A stretch of 7,071 nt of DNA from an uncultured Bacteroidales bacterium (GCA_937900465.1 CALCEJ010000095.1:1-7071), one strand, 5' to 3'; positions 1-6,734 are shown, numbered from the stretch's first letter. Numbers and translations are program-made. Notes: generated by a model not told the origin, from the sequence alone.

Positions 1-29
1 ACGAGGTACGGGCTGCGGCTCCGGCCTGT

Positions 30-68
30 CCCCGGATGTAGAAATACGTCCGGGGGTCTTTTTTTTCT
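30..68 (+). terminator. Rho-independent terminator of the upstream unit
   Basis: An 11-base-pair stem (30-40 pairing with 45-55, one T-G wobble at 37/48) closes a GAAA loop and is followed by a run of eight T at 59-66. This is a classic intrinsic terminator on the + strand. It ends a gene lying mostly or wholly before the window; bases 1-29 are too short to identify it. A frame ending in TAG at 39-41 could be that gene's tail, but this is not supported further. The T run abuts the next promoter, so the two transcription units are nearly back to back. Confidence 0.88.
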
Positions 69-80
69 CATTATTTATTG

Positions 81-88
81 TATCTTTG
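81..88 (+). promoter_or_regulatory. Bacteroidota -7 box for the lipoprotein pair
   Basis: TATCTTTG matches the Bacteroidota -7 consensus TAnnTTTG. Transcription would start near 95, about 13 bases before the proposed TTG start at 108. No clear TTG occurs about 20 bases upstream, where the terminator T run lies, so the -33 half is weak or missing. Confidence 0.7.
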
Positions 89-107
89 CGTAATTAATTC
101 GGCTGTT

Positions 108-818
108 TTGAAGCGCCTCGGGCTCATATTGTCGGTTTTGGCGGGAGTTCTTCTTGCCGTTTCGGCCTGCGGAGATAAATGGGAGAAGCAGCGTAATGAT
201 ATCTTCGAATTCTATATGATAGGGAAGCAGTATTTCCCTGATGTGTATTCCTGGAGTATCTTCGGCGCGACTTACTGCGCTGCTGCTATGAATTTCGAAG
301 ATAATGATTCTACCGCGATCTGGTGTACTCTCGGGGCGGGCAATCCTCTTAGCCGGGAGTATGAGAAGAATGCGGATGTACGTGTTGTTGTCGTTTTTAT
401 CCCCAACAGTCAGGTTAAACCCGGAAAAACCGTAGAAGTAGATCCTTCGAGCGTTATGATGTTCTATGACTCGAATGATTATGTTGTTGCAGATGACGGG
501 TCATACTCGAAGGAATCCTTCAGGTATAATCTTGCGGAAATATATGGCTGCAAGGTGACATTCTCCCGCTGCGACAGCCTCCTTCTAAGCGGGACCTTCA
601 CTATAAACGGTCGCCTTGCGGACAATATGACAGTCCCCGTCGCCTTTGAGACCCGCGACGGAAAATTCGCCCTTGGATATGGCGGAAGGGGGCAGCACCG
701 GTTTGTCAACCGCTGCCTCGAGTTCGTTCCCGGCCAGCCCGTGTCGGAAGGCTGGTGGGCCGGTACTGAGGAAATTGAGGATATACTTGCAAAAAGGGAT
801 GATGAAGAAGATTCTTAG
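108..818 (+). CDS. Predicted lipoprotein of unknown function, paralogue 1
   Basis: Encodes 236 residues from a TTG start at 108. I chose this start because it lies just downstream of the promoter and gives a proper lipoprotein signal: K2 and R3, a hydrophobic core at about 4-18, and a lipobox VSA-C with the acylated cysteine at residue 21 (codon 168-170). No ATG is available, and extending further upstream would run into the promoter. The mature protein should be anchored to a membrane on its periplasmic or outer face. It is acidic at the C-terminus (DDEEDS). Residues from about 105 on (PGKTVEVDP, the SVMMFYD block, FETRDGKFALGY) align with the next gene, so the two look like a tandem duplication. 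Its end overlaps the next gene by 20 bases, implying coupled translation. I recognise no named domain and infer no function beyond a surface or periplasmic lipoprotein. Confidence 0.8.
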   Translation: MKRLGLILSVLAGVLLAVSACGDKWEKQRNDIFEFYMIGKQYFPDVYSWSIFGATYCAAAMNFEDNDSTAIWCTLGAGNPLSREYEKNADVRVVVVFIPNSQVKPGKTVEVDPSSVMMFYDSNDYVVADDGSYSKESFRYNLAEIYGCKVTFSRCDSLLLSGTFTINGRLADNMTVPVAFETRDGKFALGYGGRGQHRFVNRCLEFVPGQPVSEGWWAGTEEIEDILAKRDDEEDS

Positions 819-1467
819 GTCCATATCAATCCTCGTCTCCCTCGCGGTGATGTCCTCGTGCACAGGCCTCCTGATGGATGTCGTAGAGGATGTCGTGGAC
901 AATTTCCTGGATACCTTTACTTTCACCACTCTCCAGCGGAGCTATCATTCCATAAGCCAGACCCCTTATGCCGTTGGACTGAAACAGTGTGACACAATCG
1001 CCTTCTGGTGTGGAATCGATGAATGGGAAGGCGGAGAAGCGGGTGTTGCCGGCCGTGTCTATGAGGAACTTCCCGGAAGCGAAGAGTGTGACTTTACGGA
1101 CCTTGTCATCTTCTTCCGTCCGGGTGATATCAAAAAGGGGAAGACGGTAAGCCTTCCCCCGGAAAGTGTATTTTTCTATTACAACAGATACCGTATCATA
1201 GGCCGCGACCGGATCCAACCCTTTTACGGCTCGCTTGCGGATATCGAAAGCTGCACCGTCCATTTCGATTCGGTCAGTAGCAAAAAGATAGTAGGAACGT
1301 TCAAGATAAAGGGCTCAGTAATAAGCAATTTTACGGAGGAAGAGCTCTTTTTTGAGACTGCCGACGGCGAGTTTGAACTCTCTTATGTCGATCCTGAATA
1401 CAACGCCGCTTACCGAAAGGTCGTGACCAAGGTGGGGCGGTGTCTGAAGGAAGAGAGGATTAATTAA
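799..1467 (+). CDS. Predicted lipoprotein of unknown function, paralogue 2
   Basis: Encodes 222 residues from ATG 799, or 221 from the adjacent ATG 802, which gives the typical N-terminus MKKILRS. The frame is open much further upstream, but only this start produces a signal peptide: positive residues, a hydrophobic stretch SISILVSLAV, and lipobox MSS-C with the lipidated cysteine at residue 21 (20 from ATG 802). It shares with the preceding protein the blocks KGKTVSLPPESV, YGSLADIESCTVHF and FFETADGEFELSY, in the same order, which points to gene duplication followed by strong divergence. The start lies inside the end of paralogue 1, and the stop is only 8 bases from guaB, so the pair may lead the purine operon. 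Function unknown; no catalytic motif seen. Confidence 0.8.
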   Translation: MMKKILRSISILVSLAVMSSCTGLLMDVVEDVVDNFLDTFTFTTLQRSYHSISQTPYAVGLKQCDTIAFWCGIDEWEGGEAGVAGRVYEELPGSEECDFTDLVIFFRPGDIKKGKTVSLPPESVFFYYNRYRIIGRDRIQPFYGSLADIESCTVHFDSVSSKKIVGTFKIKGSVISNFTEEELFFETADGEFELSYVDPEYNAAYRKVVTKVGRCLKEERIN

Positions 1468-1475
1468 CAACAACT

Positions 1476-2555
1476 ATGCGCTCAAAAGAAGATAAAATAG
1501 CAGCCAGGGGAATCACTTTCGATGATGTGCTGCTTGTCCCTGCGTATTCGGAGGTGCTTCCGAAGGACGTGTCCCTTGCGGGCAGATTCTCCAGAAATGT
1601 CACCCTTGATATTCCGTTTGCTTCCGCCGCTATGGACACGGTGACAGAAGAGGCGATGGCGATTGCGATGGCACGGGAGGGGGGAATAGGCGTAATCCAT
1701 AAGAATATGAGCGCAGAGGCCCAGGCTTCGATGGTCCGGAAGGTCAAGGCGGAGGGACTTCGCGTCGCCGCCGGTGCGGGGATAACCACGGATATAATGG
1801 AAAGGGTTTCAGCCCTTGTCGAAGCCGGAGTGGATGTGATAGTTTTGGACTCGGCCCATGGACATTCAAAAGGGGTTATCGACGCTCTGAAAGGGGTGAA
1901 GAACACGTTCCCCCAGCTCGATGTCGTCGTTGGAAACATCGCAACCGCCGCTGCAGCAAAGGATCTTATCGCCGCCGGGGCGGACGGTCTCAAGGTCGGA
2001 ATAGGCCCGGGATCAATCTGTACGACACGGATCGTTGCCGGCGTCGGAGTTCCTCAGCTTACTGCCATTATGGACGTCGCTGAGGCGGCTCATGGCTCGG
2101 GCGTACCGGTCATAGCCGATGGCGGACTCCGTTATTCCGGAGATGTCGTAAAGGCCCTTGCTGCCGGCGCTGACTGCGTAATGTGCGGATCTATGTTTGC
2201 CGGAACTGATGAAGCTCCGGGGGAAACTGTCGAAATCGACGGAGTCAGGATGAAAGGCTACCGCGGAATGGGCTCGTTGGATGCGATGCAGGCCGGTTCC
2301 GCTGACCGTTATTTCCAGAAAGGAGGAGGAAAACTTGTTCCGGAGGGCGTTGTCGCAAGGGTTCCCGCGAAGGGTCCTCTGGGCGATGTGATATTCCAGC
2401 TTAAGGGCGGTCTCCGTTCCGGAATGGGTTATGTCGGGGCGAAGGATCTTGAGGCCCTCAAGGATGCCCGGTTCATCCGTATCTCCCCGGCAACTGTCAA
2501 GGAGAACCATCCCCACGATGTTACTATTGCCAAAAATTCTCCAAACTATCAATAA
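1476..2555 (+). CDS. guaB: IMP dehydrogenase lacking the CBS module
   Basis: Oxidises IMP to XMP with NAD+, the committed step of guanine nucleotide synthesis, in the cytoplasm. The (beta/alpha)8 barrel begins with GITFDDVLLVPAYSEVLP. The catalytic loop GIGPGSICTT carries the nucleophile C182. The phosphate-binding part follows with IADGGLRYSGD at about 213-223 and YRGMGSLDAM at 262-271, and the mobile flap has the R278-Y279 pair with KLVPEGV after it. MGSL rather than the MSS type, together with the flap, separates it from GMP reductase. It has 359 residues, against roughly 490 for the usual bacterial enzyme. The missing part is the two-CBS Bateman domain that normally interrupts the barrel; here K91 runs straight into AEGLRVAAG. 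CBS domains bind regulatory adenine and guanine nucleotides, so that control is presumably absent. It sits 8 bases after the lipoprotein gene and 17 before ada. Confidence 0.96.
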   Translation: MRSKEDKIAARGITFDDVLLVPAYSEVLPKDVSLAGRFSRNVTLDIPFASAAMDTVTEEAMAIAMAREGGIGVIHKNMSAEAQASMVRKVKAEGLRVAAGAGITTDIMERVSALVEAGVDVIVLDSAHGHSKGVIDALKGVKNTFPQLDVVVGNIATAAAAKDLIAAGADGLKVGIGPGSICTTRIVAGVGVPQLTAIMDVAEAAHGSGVPVIADGGLRYSGDVVKALAAGADCVMCGSMFAGTDEAPGETVEIDGVRMKGYRGMGSLDAMQAGSADRYFQKGGGKLVPEGVVARVPAKGPLGDVIFQLKGGLRSGMGYVGAKDLEALKDARFIRISPATVKENHPHDVTIAKNSPNYQ

Positions 2556-2572
2556 TACAGCAACTTCCGGAT

Positions 2573-3844
2573 ATGAACAAGGATTTTGAACTTCTGAAAA
2601 AGGACTTCCTCGAAAGGACGGGGAAGGGAGCAACGCTGGACTTCCTGAGGGACAGCTACATCTATGAGTCGCCCCTTTTCGCTTTTCTGAAGAAAATGCC
2701 CAAAGGCGCAGAACTTCATGCCCATGCGGATGCTATCCTCCCAATCCGTGAGCAGGTTCAGTTTCTTCTTGATCATCCGGAGCTGGTAATCGCGACCGAC
2801 GGCCCCTTGCGCGGCCAGATACGCTATGCCGGTGACGGCCCGAGGATGGGCTGCAAGACCATGAAGGAGTGCCTTGAAAGCGGTTGGACCATAGAGGACT
2901 TCCGTCACTCGTGGACCATTATGGGCGCAGTCCAGGGGAGTTACCTTTGGGATTATTTCGAGGGAATCTTCACTAAGTGCGGGGCGATCTGCACGACTCC
3001 GGAACTGGTCGAGGATTATTACATCAGAGTGATGAATCATCTTCACGGTATCGGGGTTGAGCATCTGGAGCTCCGCTGTCCTTTCTTCGGAACGCGTGAA
3101 GATGCAATGAAAAGGGGAGAGGCCTTTGTAAGGGCGCTTCAGAAGGTCCGGGAGACGGATCCCGTGTTCACGCTGAGGATAGTCGCCTGTGCGGGAAAGA
3201 ATGACATCTGGGACCCCCAGTTCGACACTCTTATGGACAATGCGATGTTTGTTCGTGAAAACCTGAAAGATCCAGACAGGGAAAACCGCGATATGGTGGT
3301 TGCAATCGATATCGTTAATGACGAAGACAGCAGCTATTCGCTGGCCCGCTATGAGGACCGTGTCCGCTCGATTGTAGCATCCCACCCCGGCCTGAAGCTT
3401 ACCCTTCACGCCGGAGAAAGCCTCCGCGGAGAGAATGCTGAAATAGCGATCGCCCTTCGCTGCGGGATTGACCGGCTGGGTCACGGATTCAACCTTTACC
3501 GCTATCCGGACCTGTTCATGGAGGTGCGTGAAAAGGGGATCCCCATTGAGGTTTGCCCGGTCAGTAATCGTGCGCTGGGCTACTGCGAGGACTTTGCGAA
3601 GCACCCTGCATCGACCTACAGGGCGTCGGGAATTCCTCTTGTAATCTGTTCTGACGATCCGGCTTATCAGGCAGATGAAATCCTTGTCGGAGATTACCTT
3701 GCGGTTGCCGTCGGTTGGGACCTCACGCTTGACGAGGTGAGATCTTTAAGCCGGAACTCCATTGAGTACAGCTTCCTTGCCCCTGAGGACAAGGCGGTGC
3801 TGCTCCACGATTGGGAGCGCCGGTGGGAGGAGTTCGTTAACTGA
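2573..3844 (+). CDS. Adenosine deaminase, ADGF/ADA2-like
   Basis: Metal-dependent amidohydrolase of 423 residues, predicted to convert adenosine (possibly deoxyadenosine) to inosine. All active-site elements are present: the H49-x-H51 pair in MPKGAELHAHAD, LHAGES with H279 and catalytic E282, RLGHGF with H304, and SDDP with D361 and D362. The metal ligands would be H49, H51, H279 and D361. Ordinary bacterial Add proteins are nearer 330-350 residues. The extra N-terminal part, the MPKGA-LHAHA form of the first motif, an IDIVNDEDSSYSL segment before the barrel histidine, and IPIEVCPVSN recall the adenosine deaminase growth factor (ADA2) branch. No signal peptide is visible, so it should be cytoplasmic, unlike secreted ADA2. 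It follows guaB by 17 bases and likely shares its transcript, feeding inosine toward IMP salvage. Function as a deaminase is well supported; the exact substrate is inferred. Confidence 0.9.
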   Translation: MNKDFELLKKDFLERTGKGATLDFLRDSYIYESPLFAFLKKMPKGAELHAHADAILPIREQVQFLLDHPELVIATDGPLRGQIRYAGDGPRMGCKTMKECLESGWTIEDFRHSWTIMGAVQGSYLWDYFEGIFTKCGAICTTPELVEDYYIRVMNHLHGIGVEHLELRCPFFGTREDAMKRGEAFVRALQKVRETDPVFTLRIVACAGKNDIWDPQFDTLMDNAMFVRENLKDPDRENRDMVVAIDIVNDEDSSYSLARYEDRVRSIVASHPGLKLTLHAGESLRGENAEIAIALRCGIDRLGHGFNLYRYPDLFMEVREKGIPIEVCPVSNRALGYCEDFAKHPASTYRASGIPLVICSDDPAYQADEILVGDYLAVAVGWDLTLDEVRSLSRNSIEYSFLAPEDKAVLLHDWERRWEEFVN

Positions 3845-3855
3845 TTTTTTTTCAG

Positions 3856-3863
3856 TATCTTTG
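3856..3863 (+). promoter_or_regulatory. Bacteroidota -7 box before the membrane protein gene
   Basis: TATCTTTG matches TAnnTTTG. A start of transcription at about 3868-3871 would leave only a few bases before the ATG at 3873, giving a nearly leaderless mRNA. A poor -33 candidate (TTCG at 3833-3836) is spaced correctly. The 8-T run at 3845-3852 lies between ada and this box. Confidence 0.6.
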
Positions 3864-3872
3864 CCTCCCGAT

Positions 3873-4409
3873 ATGGAAGAAAAGATTTCAGCTAAGACAA
3901 TTTGGGACGAGGCCGCCCGTTCCGGGCTTATCCTCGGACTTTTTTCGGCGGCATGCCTCGGCCTTAAGGAGTTGTCGTCGCTTTCCTCTTCTACGTTCCT
4001 TGTAACCGCAGCGGCGATAGTGCTATGGGCCCTGGAGTTTTTCGGCTGCATTTTCCTTATGCAGCGGCGTATGAACAAGTTCTACGCTGATTACCAGGGG
4101 GTTACCTTCCGGGACGTGTATGTGTTCGGACGGAGGGTCGCCCTCCTTTCCGGCCTTATACTTGCAGCCGTGAACGCCGGCATTATCTACCTCCTTCCGG
4201 ACGAGACTATGGACGCAGCCCTCGCCCAGGTTTACTCTTCTATGGGAAGTTCGATGACTGCATCGATGAGGGACACTATGGAAGGCATAGTGGCGAAAAT
4301 GCCCGTTTACGTCTTCTTCTTCCAATGGTTCTACTGTTTCATATACGGCACAATCCTTTCAGCGATCCTTTCCCGGAGGTTCATCTCGAAGGATATAATG
4401 GACGAATAG
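3873..4409 (+). CDS. DUF4199-like integral membrane protein
   Basis: Encodes 178 residues from ATG 3873. The frame is open to 3762, but that extension lies inside ada and upstream of the promoter, so the internal ATG is preferred. Four hydrophobic segments are visible at about 14-31, 41-63, 86-108 and 145-168. Short charged or polar loops separate them (QRRMNKFYADYQG after the second), and there is a polar stretch of roughly 35 residues between helices three and four. Size, four-helix plan and position directly ahead of a family 2 glycosyltransferase fit the Bacteroidota DUF4199 family, whose biochemical role is unknown to me. It lies 3 bases before the glycosyltransferase, so the two are almost certainly translated from one message and may act together at the inner membrane. 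No catalytic motif is visible. Confidence 0.82.
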   Translation: MEEKISAKTIWDEAARSGLILGLFSAACLGLKELSSLSSSTFLVTAAAIVLWALEFFGCIFLMQRRMNKFYADYQGVTFRDVYVFGRRVALLSGLILAAVNAGIIYLLPDETMDAALAQVYSSMGSSMTASMRDTMEGIVAKMPVYVFFFQWFYCFIYGTILSAILSRRFISKDIMDE

Positions 4410-4412
4410 GCT

Positions 4413-5363
4413 ATGGACATTTCTGTCATCGTACCTCTTCTGAATGAACGCGAATCCCTTCCGGAACTTGCGGAGAGAGTCCGTAAGGTTATGGAAAGGG
4501 AAGGTTATTCCTACGAACTGGTTTTTGTGGACGATGGCTCGTCAGACGGGTCGTGGGATGTAGTGAAGGATATCCGGAAGGAGAATCCTTCGGTGAAGGG
4601 CATCTCTTTCCGGCGCAACTACGGAAAATCTGCCGCGCTTTATGAGGGCTTCGCCGCTGCGGAAGGCGATATCGTCGTCACGATGGACGCTGACCTTCAG
4701 GACTCTCCGGAGGAGATACCGGGAATGGTCCATATGATTCGGGAGGAGGGCTATGACCTCGTTTCCGGGTGGAAGCAGCACAGAAAGGACAATGCCCTCA
4801 CGAAGAATCTCCCTTCGAAACTCTACAATGCGGCCGCCAGGCGTGTCACCGGGATAAAACTCCACGATATGAATTGCGGACTCAAGGCCTACCGGCGCGA
4901 TGTCGTGAGGTCCATCGAGGTCTGTGGCGAAATGCACCGCTATATCCCGTACCTGGCGAAAAATGCCGGATTCGGAAAGATAGGCGAAAAGCCTGTGGAG
5001 CACACCAAGCGGAAGTTCGGAAAGAGTAAATTCGGAATGGACCGTTTCGTGAACGGGTTCCTGGACCTTATGTCCCTTTGGTTCCTCTCCCGCTTCGGAA
5101 AAAAGCCCATGCACTTTTTCGGCACAAGCGGAATACTGATGTTCCTTGTCGGATTCATTATGACCGTATGGATCATTGTAGCGAAACTTGTCCACCAGGC
5201 TAACGGTCTGAAGTTCCGGGCGGTAACTGACCAGCCGCTTTTCTACCTTGCCCTTGTTACGCTTGTCCTTGGCGTGATGCTGTTCCTTGCCGGTTTCATC
5301 GGCGAGATGGTCTCCAGAAGCTCCGTCACCCGCAACGACTACAATGTCCGTGAAAGGCTATAG
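4413..5363 (+). CDS. Family 2 glycosyltransferase, polyprenyl-phosphate type, membrane anchored
   Basis: GT-A fold transferase of 316 residues. The nucleotide-sugar domain fills about 1-225: VIVPLLNERESL at the N-terminus, FVDDGSSDGSW with the D40-D41 pair, VVTMDADLQDSPEEIP with the metal-binding DAD at 92-94, and the acceptor-side block MNCGLKAYRRDV followed by HRYIPYLA. Two transmembrane helices follow at about 233-258 and 276-298, with a short cytoplasmic tail. This plan matches the GtrB/ArnC/dolichol-phosphate-mannose-synthase group, which moves a sugar from a nucleotide donor to undecaprenyl phosphate on the cytoplasmic face for later use in envelope glycans. Donor and sugar cannot be told from sequence alone. 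It is tightly coupled to the upstream membrane protein (3-base gap). No hairpin terminator was found in the 78 bases before thrS. Confidence 0.92.
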   Translation: MDISVIVPLLNERESLPELAERVRKVMEREGYSYELVFVDDGSSDGSWDVVKDIRKENPSVKGISFRRNYGKSAALYEGFAAAEGDIVVTMDADLQDSPEEIPGMVHMIREEGYDLVSGWKQHRKDNALTKNLPSKLYNAAARRVTGIKLHDMNCGLKAYRRDVVRSIEVCGEMHRYIPYLAKNAGFGKIGEKPVEHTKRKFGKSKFGMDRFVNGFLDLMSLWFLSRFGKKPMHFFGTSGILMFLVGFIMTVWIIVAKLVHQANGLKFRAVTDQPLFYLALVTLVLGVMLFLAGFIGEMVSRSSVTRNDYNVRERL

Positions 5364-5384
5364 CTTACTCTGAGGGGTAGGCCG

Positions 5385-5415
5385 TTGCTTTTCTCGTGGA
5401 CAATTAATATCTTTG
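5385..5415 (+). promoter_or_regulatory. thrS promoter, Bacteroidota -33/-7 type
   Basis: TTG at 5385-5387 and TATCTTTG at 5408-5415 are separated by 20 bases, the spacing expected for the Bacteroidota housekeeping sigma factor. The start of transcription would fall near 5421, leaving a leader of about 20 bases that is rich in A (CTAACAAAAACGAAGTAG) and lacks a Shine-Dalgarno. The TTG here is the -33 box, not a start codon for thrS. Confidence 0.85.
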
Positions 5416-5441
5416 TAGGCTCTAACAAAAACGAAGTAGTT

Positions 5442-6701
5442 ATGATTAACATCAAGTTCCCCGACGGAAGCGTCAGGCAGTTTGAAGAAGGTGTGACCGG
5501 GTACGATGTCGCTATGTCAATCAGTCCCCGTCTCGCGGCGGATACGATTGCCGTCAGCGTCCGTACTCCCGATGAGCCCGAGACCTCCAAAGGCACAGTC
5601 ATCGACATTATGCGTCCTATCACGAAGGATGTCGAAATACGTCTCCTCAAGTGGGAGGATGATGAGGCCAAGCACGTTTTCTGGCACTCCTCGTCTCACC
5701 TTATGGCAGAGGCCCTCGAAGCGCTCTATCCCGGCGTAAAGTTCGGTATCGGCCCTGCGGTCGAGAACGGTTTCTACTACGATGTGGACTTCGGCGGGGC
5801 GACTTTCACTGACGCTGATCTTCGGAAGGTCGAGGACAAGATGATAGAACTCGCGAGGCAGAAGCAGGAGTTCATCCGGAAGGAAGTCTCCAAGGCTGAC
5901 GCGATGAAGTACTTCACGGAAAAGGGTGACGAGTACAAGCAGGAGCTTATCAGCGAACTTGAAGACGGAACCATAACTTACTACACCTGCGGCCAGTTCA
6001 CCGATCTCTGCCGCGGACCCCATATCCGTAACACGGAGATTATCAAGGCCGTCAAGCTTACCGCAATCGCCGGAGCATACTGGAGGGGAGACCAGGAGCG
6101 TCAGCAGCTTACCCGTATCTACGGTATTACCTTCCCCAAGAAATCCCTCCTTGACGAGTACCTCGTGGTCCTCGAAGAGGCAAAGAAGAGGGATCACCGC
6201 AAGATAGGAAAGGAGATGGAACTGTTCACCTTCTCGCAGAGAGTCGGTGCGGGACTTCCCCTTTGGCTGCCCCGCGGCGCCGCCCTCCGCAATACCCTTG
6301 AGAACTTCCTCAGGAAGAAACAGGCTGAATACGGTTACCTTCCCGTCGTCACTCCCCATATCGGAGCGAAGGACCTTTACGTAACCTCCGGCCACTACGC
6401 AAAATACGGCAAGGATTCTTTCCAGCCCATCCATACCCCGCAGGAAGGCGAGGAGTTTATGCTTAAGCCCATGAACTGCCCCCATCACTGCGAGATTTAC
6501 CGCAGCTCACCCCGTTCGTACAGGGATCTTCCCCTTCGCTTTGCGGAATTCGGGACCGTGTACCGCTATGAGCAGAGCGGAGAACTCCACGGACTTACCC
6601 GTGTCCGCGGAGTTCTCCGCAGGCAAGCGGTATCCGCAGATACCGCAATCCCCCTCGGAGAGCCCGCTGACATCTTTGCAGCTCTGCTGAAAGTGTCATA
6701 G
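5442..6701 (+). CDS. thrS: Threonyl-tRNA synthetase, 3' part replaced at residue 390
   Basis: Charges tRNA-Thr with threonine in the cytoplasm. ATG 5442 is chosen over an in-frame TTG at 5385 because the promoter lies between them and the protein then begins MINIKFPDGS, the usual start of the TGS domain (about 1-62). The editing domain follows with H82-xxx-H86 and C190-xxx-H194. The catalytic domain starts near 250, with zinc ligand C346 in MNCPHH and motif 2 arginine R375 in YRYEQSGELHG. The match ends at G390 (6609-6611), where the family continues FTQDDAHIF. Here 29 unrelated residues follow (VLRRQAVS to LLKVS) and a TAG at 6699-6701. Missing are two zinc-ligand histidines, motif 3 and the anticodon-binding domain, about 250 of 640 residues. 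As read it cannot aminoacylate. The cause is a join to foreign DNA, either real insertion or chimeric assembly. Confidence 0.93.
   Translation: MINIKFPDGSVRQFEEGVTGYDVAMSISPRLAADTIAVSVRTPDEPETSKGTVIDIMRPITKDVEIRLLKWEDDEAKHVFWHSSSHLMAEALEALYPGVKFGIGPAVENGFYYDVDFGGATFTDADLRKVEDKMIELARQKQEFIRKEVSKADAMKYFTEKGDEYKQELISELEDGTITYYTCGQFTDLCRGPHIRNTEIIKAVKLTAIAGAYWRGDQERQQLTRIYGITFPKKSLLDEYLVVLEEAKKRDHRKIGKEMELFTFSQRVGAGLPLWLPRGAALRNTLENFLRKKQAEYGYLPVVTPHIGAKDLYVTSGHYAKYGKDSFQPIHTPQEGEEFMLKPMNCPHHCEIYRSSPRSYRDLPLRFAEFGTVYRYEQSGELHGLTRVRGVLRRQAVSADTAIPLGEPADIFAALLKVS
6577..6620. repeat. 44-base near-perfect palindrome across the thrS break
   Basis: GCGGAGAACTCC at 6577-6588 is the exact reverse complement of GGAGTTCTCCGC at 6609-6620. 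Inside them CGGAC (6590-6594) pairs with GTCCG (6603-6607). Seventeen of 18 positions pair around an 8-base loop, with the one mismatch at 6589/6608. The left arm and loop are normal thrS coding sequence; the last nine bases of the right arm lie beyond the point where thrS homology ends. Confidence 0.9.
6627..6646. repeat. Short hairpin just after the thrS break
   Basis: GCGGTAT at 6627-6633 and ATACCGC at 6640-6646 form a perfect 7-base-pair stem with loop CCGCAG. No T run follows, so it is not an intrinsic terminator. It lies in the 85-base stretch between the thrS break and the candidate origin of transfer. Its role is unknown; it could belong to the 3' end of an upstream gene of the mobile element or to its transfer region. 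Confidence 0.6.
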
Positions 6702-6734
6702 TGGGTTACACACATTGAAAATGTTGTGTAACCC
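6697..6734 (+). other. Candidate MobV-type origin of transfer (oriT)
   Basis: TAGTGGGTTA at 6699-6708 differs at one base from the pMV158 nick region TAGTGTG/TTA as I remember it, predicting cleavage between 6705 and 6706. The putative nick falls within the left arm of an inverted repeat: GGGTTACACA at 6703-6712 pairs exactly with TGTGTAACCC at 6725-6734, with CAT/ATG able to extend the stem. It sits 36 bases upstream of the relaxase start, in the orientation typical of MobV modules, where oriT precedes mob. The recognition is from memory of one reference sequence plus geometry. Confidence 0.72.

Noticed and set aside
646..798. Longer N-terminus for the second lipoprotein
   Set aside because: It would lie wholly within paralogue 1 and bury the lipoprotein signal; the ATG pair at 799/802 gives a proper signal peptide.
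1745..1755. Frameshift or assembly gap explaining the short guaB
   Set aside because: The frame is continuous and the barrel motifs join cleanly where the CBS module is normally inserted, as expected of a true domain loss.
1476..2555. GMP reductase instead of IMP dehydrogenase
   Set aside because: Length is similar, but YRGMGSL, the R-Y flap and GIGPGSICTTRIVAGVGVPQ are IMP dehydrogenase signatures.
2549..3604. Long antisense open frame of 351 codons opposite ada
   Set aside because: It is the shadow of a well-supported deaminase gene in high-GC codons; it has no recognisable domain and no promoter.
3836..3852. T run after ada as an intrinsic terminator
   Set aside because: Eight T are present but no adjacent GC-rich stem; only the 6-base GTTAAC palindrome and a weak 5-base-pair stem about 20 bases away.
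5385..5441. Upstream TTG as the thrS start, adding 19 residues
   Set aside because: The TTG is the -33 box and the transcript should begin near 5421; the family N-terminus begins at the ATG at 5442.
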